A stretch of DNA of 64,000 nucleotides from NCBI GenBank assembly GCA_030522415.1, contig CM060107.1, forward strand, positions 21,984,071 through 22,048,070, read 5' to 3'. A model generated the notes under the pieces. It saw only the letters and a list, made by a program, of their open reading frames with translations, was not told the DNA's origin and made no database searches. The DNA comes from Channallabes apus (lineage: Eukaryota; Chordata; Actinopteri; Siluriformes; Clariidae). This document shows, one piece after another, positions 33,778 to 42,646 of this stretch. The translations under genes and the position numbers were made by a program. Position 1 is the stretch's first letter. Each line of letters opens with the position of its first letter.

Positions 33778-35128
33778 AATGGTCAGGATGACGTCTTTTC
33801 CATCTGAATCTGGCAGGCCCGTGATGAAATCTACGGCAATGTGGGACCAGGGTCGACGGGGAACTGGGAGTGGTTAGAGTTCCCCTGGAGTTGGTTGGTT
33901 AATGTCCTTCGCCCTGGCGCACATTGGGCACGCCCGAACGAACTCGGTTATTTCCCTCCTCATTGAGGGCCACCAGAAAGCCCGGCCGATGAAGGTGGTG
34001 GTTCTCCGGCTTCCCTGGTGTCCTGCGACGGGTGACGAATGGCCCCACTGGAGGACCTCCGATCGGAGTCGTTCAGGGACGAAGATCCGTCCGGGCGGCA
34101 CACCTGCCGGTGCTGGGTCCCTGGTCAGTGCCTGGCGGACCCTCGTCTCCAGGTTCCACTGCAGGGGTGCGATGATGCGGGTAGGTGCAAGGACAGGCAC
34201 GGGGTCCGCCCGGGGCGTCTCTCGCTCGTGTTGCCGGGAGAGGGCGTCAGCCTTGGTGTTCTTTGACCCCGGGCGGTACGAGAGGTGGAAGTTGAATTGT
34301 TCGAAGAACAGTGCCCACCGTGCCTGTCGTGGGTTCAACTGCTTCAAATTGCGGATGGTGATCAGGTTTTGGTGGTCCGTTCAGACGATGAATGGCTCGC
34401 TGGCACCCTGGAGCCAGTGACGCCACTCCTCCAAGGCCCACTTTATGCCCAACAGTTCGCGGTCCCCCACACCGTATCGCTGCTGAGTGGGGTTAAACTT
34501 TTTGGAGTAGAAGCCACATGGGTGCAGCTTCTGGTCTGGACCTCGTTGGGAGAGAACAGCGCCGGCGCCCACCTCCGACGTGTCCACCTCCACAACGAAC
34601 GGTTGGCTGGCATCTGGATGAAGCAGGATGGGTGCGGTGGTGAACAGATGACAGAGTCGATGAAAAGCTGAGATGGCGGTAGGATCGAGTCGGAAGGAAT
34701 GGTTGGAGAGCCTGGTAAGTGCTGTGAGCGGTGCTGCAACTGTACTGTAGCCCCGGATAAAGCGACGATAAAAGTTCGCAAACCCGAGAAAGTGTTGGAG
34801 CTGGAGGTAGGGGCCAGTGACGTACAACCTCCAGCTTCTGCGGGTCCATGGCCACACCCTGGGGCGAGATGACAAAACCCAGGAACGTGGTGGAGTGCTC
34901 GTGAAAAGCACACTTTTCCAGCTTACAGTACAGCTGGTGGGCGAGCAATCTCTTAAGGACAGCTCGAACGTGTTTTGTGTGTTCAGCGGGGGTACGTGAG
35001 TAAATTAAAATGTCATCCAGATAGACAAACACCCATCGGCCTAGCATGTCCCTGAGGACATCGTTGATGAAGGCTTGGAAGGCCGAGGGTGCGTTGCAGA
35101 GACCAAATGGGATGACCAGGCTCTCATA
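33778..35128 (-). pseudogene. Gypsy-2 RT 3' half, RNase H and integrase N-terminus
   Basis: Frames 34493-35047 ([12 protein letters not shown], catalytic [21 protein letters not shown]), 34381-34911 ([46 protein letters not shown]) and 33874-34347 ([19 protein letters not shown]; integrase zinc finger with CPMCARAK) together cover RT, RNase H and the start of integrase. Frameshifts lie near 34380 and 34800, and an in-frame TAA at 33874-33876 separates the last piece from the integrase core. Confidence 0.88.
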
Positions 35129-35692
35129 TGCCTCTTTTCCACTGCATAGAACGACACGACACAGTTCAGTTCAACTCACTTAGGTTCGGCGCAGTTTGCT
35201 CTTCCACTGCAGTGTAGTAACACTTTAGCGTGGGCGGGATTACTCACGCGCGCGGCGCCGCTACTGCCGTGACGTCATCGTAAGCGCGCCACAAACACAC
35301 ACACAACAATGGAGCATATCGACAGCATGGTGTTCTTCATTCTCGGCATGTGGATGTTTTTAACAGCGAGACGAATTAGTTTGTTTCAAAAGAGGCCGAC
35401 GGTTAATACAAAAAGGTGCGTGCAATCCTTCTCTGGCTGTTTCTAAATATATCGGTTCTGTTGTGTCTCGTGTCGCAAGTTCAGTGATGCAGTAATAACG
35501 ATTTTCTCCGGCTAATCAGTGACCAGCGTGTTTACACGTCACGTTTTGGTAACGGTTTGGCGCGCTTGGAACCTCGGGCGAGGTGGTACTAAAAAAAGGA
35601 ACAGGTACTATGTACTGGTCCCAGTGGAAAACCCCCCAAAAGTGAGTAGAACTGAGCCGTGTCGTGTCGTACTATGCAGTGGAAAAGCGCCA
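35129..35692. mobile_element. MITE with long terminal inverted repeats inside Gypsy-2 RT
   Basis: A 564-bp element. Ends: tgcctcttttccactgcat (35129) and, in reverse complement, tggcgcttttccactgcat. The inverted match continues for about 48 bp with few differences. ata (35126-35128, 35693-35695) is a 3-bp target duplication; removing the element restores homology with the RT of Gypsy-3 across the junction. No transposase inside. The superfamily is open: 3-bp duplication suggests PIF/Harbinger-like, but ata is not its usual target. Confidence 0.9.
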
Positions 35693-35695
35693 ATA

Positions 35696-36728
35696 GTGTC
35701 CGGTAGGGGTGATGAAGGCTGTCTTCCACTCATCACCCTCTCTGATGCGCACCAAGTTGTAGGCGCTCCGGAGGTCCAACTTAGTGAACGTGGTGGCACC
35801 AGAGAGGGCGTCCAGGGCTGAATTGGTGAGAGGCAGAGGGTGACGATTTCGAATGGTGATCTTATTTAGCCCCCGATAGTCGACACACGGGCGAAGTTCG
35901 CCCCCTTTCTTCTTTACGAAGAAGAACCCCGCGGCAGCCGGCGAAGAGGAGGGCCTGATGGTGCCATTTCGCAGGGCGTTGGCGACATACTCCTCCATAG
36001 CCTGGGTCTCGTTGGTAGAGAGGGAGTAGAGATGGCCGCGGGGGGGGGGGGGGGCTGGAGCCTGGCTGGAGTTCAATGGCTAGGTCGTAGGGTCGGTGAG
36101 GTGGAAGGTGGCTGGCCCGGCATTTACAGAACACTTCAGCCAGGTCTCGATACGGTGGAGGAATGGCGTGGATGTCGACGTCGGGGGCCTCGGACTCCCT
36201 GGAACACGTCCCAGCCTGGGCCTGTAGGCATAAGTTGGTACAGGTCGGCCCCCATTGAAGGATCCGGTTCTGAGACCAGGAGATGAGTGGGTCGTGCTGT
36301 AAGAGCGAGGGATAGCCGAGGATGATGGGTGGAGAGGAGATGGGTGTGAGGTGAAATTGTATGGACTCCTGATGTTGGCCGAGGACGAGAGTGATGGGTA
36401 GAGTCTGCTGGGTGATGGGGCTGGATGAGAGGGGCCGCCCGTCGACTGAGGTGATTCTCATTGGCTGGGATAACGCCTCAATCTTTACCCCCAATCCTTT
36501 GGCGTACGTTGAGTCAATGAAGTTACCCGCGGCACCGGAATCGATGGCCCGTTTGTGGCCAAGGTGGAGGGTTACCTGAACCGTGAGTCGAGTAGCGGTG
36601 TGATCGGTGGTGGCGGAGAGGTGGATGGTACCCGAGGAGTCTCTCCTATCTCTCACCGGGTCTGGGCGTTTCCCGGACGGGACGGGCAGGTGGCTCGGTG
36701 GTGCGCTGCTGAGCCGCAATAGGCGCAC
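35696..36728 (-). pseudogene. Gypsy-2 protease and RT 5' half
   Basis: The frame 35862-36728 has the protease motif AIDSGAAGNFID and the linker VDIHAIPPPYRDLAEVF. It then shifts near 36040, where a G-run of about 13 lies. The frame 35672-36076 continues with [61 protein letters not shown]. The MITE then interrupts it at 35692. Confidence 0.88.
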
Positions 36729-38572
36729 AGTCCCTCGCGGTAACTTCTCTGGCGTTCCGCCACGTTCAGGGAGGCGCGCCCTAGTTGCATGGGTTCCCCG
36801 GCTCCGGTGTCAACCACGGCAGGGGGTGGAGATCCGACACGTCCAGGAAGAGCTGTGGTGACGGTGGGTGGTGGTCTTGGTGCAGTGTAGGCATAAGTGG
36901 ATGGTGGCGGCAGGGTTCGGGGTGCTGGCTTCGGGCGAGAGAGGAGGCGCTGATCGATCCGGAGGGCTAGCTGGATTAGCCCCTCCAGTGTGGCTGGGAG
37001 CTCTCGTCCGGCTAGCTCGTCTTTGATACGATTAGCCAGCCCCTCGAAGTAGGACGTCCGGAGAGCTCGTCTCCCCAGGAGGTCTGGATGGCGAGGGTCC
37101 GGAACTCGGCAGTATATTTACTCACGGACAGTCCTCCCTGCCACAGGTGGTAGAGCTTTGTGTCGGTCTCCACCTCGCCCGCGGGATGTTCAAATGTTAG
37201 CTTGAGCTGACGGGTGAATTCGTTATAGGAGTGCGCAGTGTCTGTGTCAGCGCGCAGGACTGCCGTGGCCCACTCTGCTGCCTGCCCTGATAGCAACGAG
37301 ACGAGGAGTGCAATGCGCAGCCGGTCGGTGGAGTACTTGGTGGCATTGAACTCAAACACCAGTTCCAGCGATGTTAAAAACACACTGCATTTCCCATCCG
37401 TGCCATCCCATTTATCTGGAAGAGCTAAAAAAACATCAGAAGGGGGGGGGGGTGGCGGGCGGACCGCTAGCCAGCCCACTAACCGCCGCCCGAAGGCTCG
37501 CGTTCTCCTGCCTTGGAGGTCGCGGTGTCTTGGACACTCCGGCGCAATTCAATTCAATTCAATTCAGTTTTATTTGTATAGCGCTTTTAACAATTGACAT
37601 TGTCTCAAAACAGCTTTACACAATCAAAAGAATTATTTAAGTTTGTATGGAATGTGAATGTGTATGAATCAAAATGTTCAGATAGTCCCTGGTGAGCAAG
37701 CCCGAGGGCGACAGTGGCAAGGAAAAACTCCCTGAGATGGTAATAGGAAGAAACCTTGAGAGGAACCAGACTCGACAGGGAACCCATCCTCATCTGGGTG
37801 AAACAGATAGCAGGAAATGATCTGCATTTATACAATGTTAAGTGTTAGGTTCAGCTATAATAGTTGATGTTAATTGATGTTATAATAGTTGATGTAAAAT
37901 GGAGTCCAGTAGTTATTCGAGACTCAGATAGACTTGTAGAAAGTTCCAGTCCTGAACTATCGAATTGTCAAGTCCTCAGAGAAACAGCTGACAACACCAG
38001 TCGAGGCCAGAACCATCTTCTAAGTAGATAGAATCATCCCCAGACACCAGGCACATCCTAAAGAGACACACGGGGCATCCATGCGATGAGACCTCCAACC
38101 AGAAACCGGGCACCAGGATGGACCAGACAGGTCCGGAGGGCAGAGGGAGTCTGGATCACTGGCAGCTCAGGAACCACATGTGTAGCTCGACAGAGAGAGA
38201 GAGAGAAAGAGTGAAAGGGGGAGACAGGGGGAGAGAGGAAAGAGAAAGAGGGGGAGGAAGAGAAGAGGAGGAGTGATTGCAATTAGGTATGGTCACAGTC
38301 ACAATGTCTAATGTGAATGTATATTTACTGTAGAGTGCAAGCAGGGACTCCGGCAGGACTAACTATGACAGCATAACTAAAAGGGAGAGCCAGAAGGAAA
38401 CACAAACATGAGGGGGAACTGAGATGTAAAGCAAACAATCACCTCACCGTCAACAAACCTGAGTGATCAGAGAATCGAGTTCCGCGGTTAGCGCATTAAT
38501 GAGCAAAGCATGCTGGTCAACCACATCGCGAAGGCGGGCGTAATCCGCTGTGTTTACTGCTGGCTCTGTCAT
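36680..38572 (-). pseudogene. Gypsy-2 gag, split by an L2 tail
   Basis: Start ATG 38572 directly after the priming site: MTEPAVNTADYARLRDVVDQ, coiled-coil-like. It is interrupted after about 35 codons by the L2 fragment 37545-38467. The continuation (37479-37012) is the chromovirus Gag core: LPDKWDGTDGKCSVFLTSLE, LLSGQAAEWATAVL. A frameshift near 37070 follows, and the zinc knuckle CAYCGSAAHHRATC is readable at about 36680-36725 in another frame. Confidence 0.85.
37545..38467 (-). mobile_element. L2 3'-UTR fragment inserted in Gypsy-2 gag
   Basis: Begins with four units of caatt (37545-37565), then ttttatttgtatagcgcttt, and is collinear with 28450 to about 29360 of copy A. It holds only the 3' UTR (severe 5' truncation). 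No clear target duplication is visible. Confidence 0.9.
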
Positions 38573-38573
38573 T
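38563..38573 (-). other. Gypsy-2 self-priming site candidate
   Basis: Minus-strand AATGACAGAGC, one base after the 5' LTR. It is the exact complement of GCTCTGTCATT in the same LTR (38874-38884), which lies where transcription should begin. No TGG start as expected for tRNA priming is present. Confidence 0.75.
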
Positions 38574-38574
38574 C

Positions 38575-38980
38575 TGTCACGAACTAACCGGGATGACCAG
38601 AATGATGATCGCGCTATCTGTCACGAACTAACCGGGATGAACAGATAGCTTTAGCAGTTAGCCCTGTAGCATGGATGGTAAACCCAAACGCGGATAAACA
38701 CGAGCAGGCAGGATAATCACGCGATTTGCTATAAGGACTCTCACACTCAATGAGCACAGGAAAGACACAATCTAACCCTAGTCCTATAAACACACACTCA
38801 GTCTGAAAAGATAGCCAAGAAAGTGAGTACTCACATATACTGGAACGATTCCGAAAAGACATGGGCATAACTCAATGACAGAGCGATGTGCGGCGCCATC
38901 TTGTTTCCTTTTATGCTTTCAGCTTCGCGACCGTCTTACTTTCGGGTCCTAGTGCCGGTCGCGGCTGAGTGTGCATGACA
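38575..38980 (-). repeat. Gypsy-2 5' LTR
   Basis: 406 bp, tgtcacgaactaaccggg...gtgcatgaca. It carries the TATA-like box GCATAAAAGG on the minus strand (38907-38916). Confidence 0.92.
38874..38916 (-). promoter_or_regulatory. Gypsy-2 LTR promoter and predicted transcript start
   Basis: Minus strand: CATAAAAGG (about 38907-38915), then about 31 bp later GCTCTGTCATT (38884 down to 38874), complementary to the priming site at 38563-38573. Confidence 0.65.
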
Positions 38981-39103
38981 GGGAGGTTTGATATTGGCCT
39001 GTAATTGGACAGCTGACAGGGGTCGAGGTCAGGTTTCTTAATTATTGGTTTGATAACTGCTAATTTAAAAGATTTTGGAACATAACCAATGCTGAGTGAG
39101 GAA

Positions 39104-40404
39104 TTAATTATTCTGTTTAAGAAAATGTGTCGGTATAGGATCTAATATGAATTTGAATGAATTTGATGAAGAGATGAGTGAAATTAGTTCATTCTCTTCA
39201 AGGGGAGTAAAGTATTCTAGGTTCGAATCTGACATGGCTAGGTTAACATCTGTATCAATTACATTGTTCGGTTTCAAAGCCTCAATTTTATGCCTGATAT
39301 TTACAATTTTATTATTAAAAAAGTTCATGAAATCCTCACTATTGCATAATGTTGTTGTGGAGATTTCTGTAGTGGTCTTATTTCTGGTTAATTTGGCTAC
39401 GGTATTAAATAAAAATCTAGGATTATTTTATTTTCTTCTATAAGAGTGGAGAGATACATTGATCTAGCTACACTAAGAGCTTTCCTATAGTTCAGGATGC
39501 TCTCTTTCCATGCTATTTGAAATACTAACAATTTAGGCTCTAATTTCCGAGCGGTCTGTTTTAAAGTGCGCGTGTGATCGTTATACCAGGGAGCGAGTTT
39601 CTTATCTCTAATAATTTTTCTTTTAGCTGGAGCTACATTATCTACGGTACAACAAAATGTCGACTCTAAATATTCAGTCGCCTGATCGAGTTCTGTGGGG
39701 TCAGACGGTGACCTAATCGAAGTTGGTAACTCTGGGAGATTACTGATAAAACTCTGTGTGGTAGTTGATGTGAATGTACGTTTAATACGGTAGCGCGGTG
39801 CTGTGCGTACATTATCACTGTGACACACTTGAATGGAGACAAGATAGTAATCTGAGATAATTTCAGACAATGGAATTGTGAATACATTTCTTATACTTAA
39901 TCCGAAAAATATTGTTAAGTCTAAAGTGTGACCTGCTTTATGAGTGGGTCCTACTACACACTGATTTACGCCTACGGAGTCCAGTATGGACATAAATGCT
40001 GTTCTCAGAGGGTCTTCTGTATTCTCAAAATGAATGTTAAAATCTCCGGCAATTAACGCTTTGTCTACAGAAACGACCAGGTCTGAGATGAAATCTGCAA
40101 ATTCACTAAGAAATTCAGAATACGGCCCTGGAGGTCTGTAAATTATAATTAGTGGAATCAACTGAGCTGACTTAATATACTTAAATACACTTATGTTACT
40201 ATAAAGAATTTCAAATGAGTTAAATTTGTGTACGTGTTTTTGTACGATAGACAGATTATCATCATGAATAACTGCGACGCCGCCTCCTCTACCAGTTAAC
40301 CGAGGCTGGTGTATGTAGCTGTATCCAGGAGGACTAGCTTCATTTAGAGCTACATACTCGTCCTGTTTAACCCATGTTTCAGTTAAACAGAGTATATCAA
40401 ACAC
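39104..40404 (-). pseudogene. L2-type endonuclease and linker (5' part of ORF2, copy A)
   Basis: Apurinic-type endonuclease that nicks the target DNA. The frame 39397-40404 reads MFDILCLTETWVKQDEYVAL, GGGVAVIHDD, LIIIYRPPGPYS, ALIAGDFNIHFE, THKAGHTLDLTI: the APE motif order, though S-D-H is changed to SDYYLVSI. Upstream an in-frame TAA (near 40425) separates it from LLNIRSLPSKAVIVN. A frameshift near 39400 leads to the linker frame 39104-39328, which matches copy B at 55134 onward. Confidence 0.85.
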
Positions 40405-40500
40405 CTGATCTGTGATAATTTAATTAACAATAACCGCTTTTGATGGGAGAGATCTAATATTTAACAGTCCTAGCTTCAGATCAGAGGTAATGTACATGTA

Positions 40501-40762
40501 ATAAAAGTAGTCATGATGTCAGTACTTGCCCAGCAAACCAGTCTTTTGCAGCGGTTTAAAATGTCTGAATTATCAAATATTAAAAAAAAAGCGAAAAGAC
40601 GCTCAATTATTTTGTATAGGTTATTTGTTTAATTCATAAAGTTCGTAAAACCACTTTAAAACGAGAGGAAAGCTGTTAAAATCCTTCTAAAATCGCCTTC
40701 TCAGCGTTAGGTACCGAGTAACGTCATGATTTGCGACCGGGGAAACATAGGGAAACTGAATT
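40501..40762. other. Sequence beside L2 copy A, no gene seen
   Basis: The exact 5' end of L2 copy A is uncertain (about 40500). The rest is AT-rich with a taacgtcatg motif near 40722. No exon is supported. Confidence 0.4.
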
Positions 40763-41125
40763 TCCCGGAACACCGGGAAACTTTGGCGCTTCCTTCAGAT
40801 CCCCGACCCAAGATGGCGGCGATGTTGAGGCGACATCTAGTCAGTATATATCTATGGCCACAGAAGTCATGAATCGCACTGGAGTGACGTAATCTTCCCC
40901 TTCGACTGATTGACTAGAGGAGCAGCTGTCAATTCGGACTAGATAACCAATGGTGACACTGAAGCCCGCCCCTAATTTACATCAAACTCTGACGGCAAAG
41001 TTTTGAAACGCAAGCGCAAAACATGAGAACGTGAGCAAAAGGGAAAAGAGCATAAGCACACAAAAAAATAAAATATGAGCGGAAAACCTGATTTTGTATG
41101 TGACTCGAAAAATGCTGAATTACTT
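40763..41125. repeat. Promoter-like sequence, partner of the 25.0/27.7-kb inverted copy
   Basis: Reverse-complement match to 25023-25285 plus 27745-27773. Here about 60 bp (40786-40852) are present that are missing from the other copy. Contains CCAAT-type, GC-box and CRE-like motifs. With 25 kb it forms an inverted pair about 15 kb apart. Confidence 0.75.
40813..40843 (+). CDS. Possible first coding exon of a housekeeping gene
   Basis: The stretch cccaagatggcggcgatg fits a YY1-type start-site element (aagatggcggc) that often contains the ATG of nuclear genes for ribosomal or mitochondrial proteins. Reading on gives MAAMLRRHLV, Arg-rich as a mitochondrial presequence would be, and then tca|gtatat, a possible splice donor at 40844. 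The frame closes soon after if unspliced. No second exon was found in the window. This could be chance. Confidence 0.25.
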
Positions 41126-41528
41126 CTTGCGCCACCACATCCAGAAAACGCGCTGTTCAGCCTGTTCAAATTCTTCCTCGTCGCCGTCGTCTCCAAACAC
41201 CTGTGTTCCGTCAGCAGCCGATTGTCTTGGCAATACGTTTATATCTTACTGCTTTCCCAGTTATTTTATAGCGCAAAGGGGAAAAGACCCAGAAACTATG
41301 AACAAATTAATACATTAATAAATAAATACACGCGCACACGTGTTAAAAGGAGCATAAATTTGTGTCTCTACTCCTTTTACCATGCATGCGCGCACACGCG
41401 CATGGTAAAAAAAAAAGGCATAAAATTGTGTCTCTATGCAAATAGAAATAAAATGTACATTTTGAAACATAAGCTGGAACATATCCCATATGTACATAAT
41501 ATTATACACATAAAAAAACATTATACAG

Positions 41529-41563
<35 letters not shown>

Positions 41564-41889
41564 ATTATTTATATATATAATTATTTTGAACTTAACTTAG
41601 GGTATTTACTATTTACTAACATACATTTGCAACCGTGTAAACATGTCTTCAGTACAGCACACTCAACACTCTTACTGTAAGTACTATGTACTAAATTTGT
41701 TTAGTTTAACCACTGCATCCACCAAAAAGTTCACACTACTAATCTAATCAGGTTAAATCAATAAATTTTCTACAGTAAGTTAAATTTTCAAGCTTTTCTT
41801 AAATAGATTCAGCAATTACTTTTTACCATGAAATCAACACAAATTAAGACACACCAACACTCAGATACAGGACAGTAGATTCCAAAATA
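41126..41889. other. Unique sequence with (GATA)n
   Basis: A (GATA)n run at 41530-41563 and an inverted pair of gcatgcgcgcacacgcgcatg type near 41384-41404 are visible. The plus frame 41075-41539 (154 codons) has no recognisable domain and no splice context. Confidence 0.5.
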
Positions 41890-42224
41890 TCAGTGTTTCA
41901 ATTTCAGTTTTTCAATTATTAGACCTATTGCAGAATAACAATATCTGTAAACACAAGTCTTCCTTGTAAATGTTGAGATTTGAGTCGGTGCTTCTGCAGT
42001 TTGATTAACTACTGAAACTGCAGCAACACTGAATGTATAGTTCACTCCAGCAGTCAGACCAGTGACAGTGTAAGACATGTCTGAAGTTGTAAAGTTCATA
42101 TTCACACTGCCATCAGTCCAGTTTATAAAAAAGCTGCTTCCAGATGTCGCATACCAGTTTAGTGACACAGATGAAGTGGTTTTGGCATAAACATTGAGAT
42201 AGCTGAGAGCACCAGTCACTATAA
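41890..42224 (-). CDS. Fibronectin type III-like exon (host gene or remnant)
   Basis: The minus-strand frame reads TGALSYLNVYAKTTSSVSLN, W, then FINWTDGSVNMNFT, MSYTVTGLTAGVNYTFSVAA. This is one FN3 domain: Trp in the B strand, Leu-Tyr pattern LTAGVNYTF, about 85 residues. Such repeats are typical of receptor-type tyrosine phosphatases and related fish membrane proteins. A possible acceptor (ttttatag) precedes TGALSY at about 42224. A clear GT donor at the other end (near 41955) is not seen; the frame just runs on, so it may be a decayed exon. The gag-free LTR element at 42272 inserted about 50 bp upstream of it. Confidence 0.45.
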
Positions 42225-42271
42225 AACACACAAATGCAAATGGCAAAATTGTTAATGTCTATCATTGTAAT

Positions 42272-42646
42272 TGTAACGGTTAACCCCTAGATGGCGCCAG
42301 AGCGCCATTTATATTTATGTTGTGTTTTGAGTTGTAGTTTTGTTTTTCGTTCAGTTGGACTTCAGTTCCCAGTTTGCACCTCGGTCAGGTGACGTAGAAG
42401 CTCACCTGAACCGAGGGAAGTTAATTTGATGATTAGTTTATGTTTAGTTCTTTAAATAGCCTGGCTGAACTCCAGTCAGGCGTCTAGCAACCGTTACAGA
42501 AAGTTTAGTTTGTGTTGGAGTGTTTTTGTTTTATGTTTTGTTTGGAATTCAAAAATAAAAGGACTTTGTTAACCGTCAGCTCGCCTCTGCGATCATGCCT
42601 CGCACACACGGCCGACACAGACATAGTAAGGGAAGGAAACGTGACA
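42272..42646 (+). repeat. 5' LTR of the repeat-protein element
   Basis: 375 bp. U3 contains a short palindrome (tggcgccagagcgcca, 42294-42309). A TATA-like box is at 42451, the predicted start of R at 42482, and a poly(A) signal aataaa at about 42553. U5 holds the ATG of the long ORF (42595). Confidence 0.93.
42451..42490 (+). promoter_or_regulatory. LTR promoter and predicted transcript 5' end
   Basis: tttaaata at 42451-42458 is followed 31 bp later by gtctagcaa (42482-42490). Those nine bases are exactly complementary to ttgctagac at 42649-42657, just after the LTR. The spacing supports 42482 as the start of R. Confidence 0.7.

Larger units (their letters stand above)
32357..38980 (-). mobile_element. 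Gypsy-2: chromovirus-type Gypsy element, decayed
   Basis: Minus-strand element with 406-bp LTRs at 32357-32762 and 38575-38980 and target duplication gggag (32352-32356, 38981-38985) inside L2 copy A. The LTRs differ at roughly ten positions, so the insertion is older than Gypsy-1 or Gypsy-3. Order on the minus strand: gag, zinc knuckle, protease, RT, RNase H, integrase, chromodomain. A MITE (35129-35692) sits in RT and an L2 tail (37545-38467) in gag. Confidence 0.93.
28447..40500 (-). mobile_element. L2-type LINE (copy A), split by nested insertions
   Basis: Minus-strand LINE whose 3' end is at 28447 (tttatttgtatagcgcttt, the reverse of the gcgctatacaaataaa tail). LINE segments are 28447-30650, 32273-32356 and 38981 to about 40500. 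Between them lie a Tc1-like element and Gypsy-2. Joined at the target duplications, the LINE sequence is collinear with copy B at 55.1-57.8 kb. Contents: endonuclease, RT, and a long 3' UTR with a GA-rich stretch near 29080-29170. Confidence 0.9.

Noticed and set aside
41075..41539. 154-codon plus frame
   Set aside because: Low-complexity, begins in the promoter-like repeat, and has no known domain.
28160..41563. CRISPR-like array for (GATA)n, (TTA)n or minisatellites
   Set aside because: Units are contiguous or without unique spacers, and the genome is eukaryotic.
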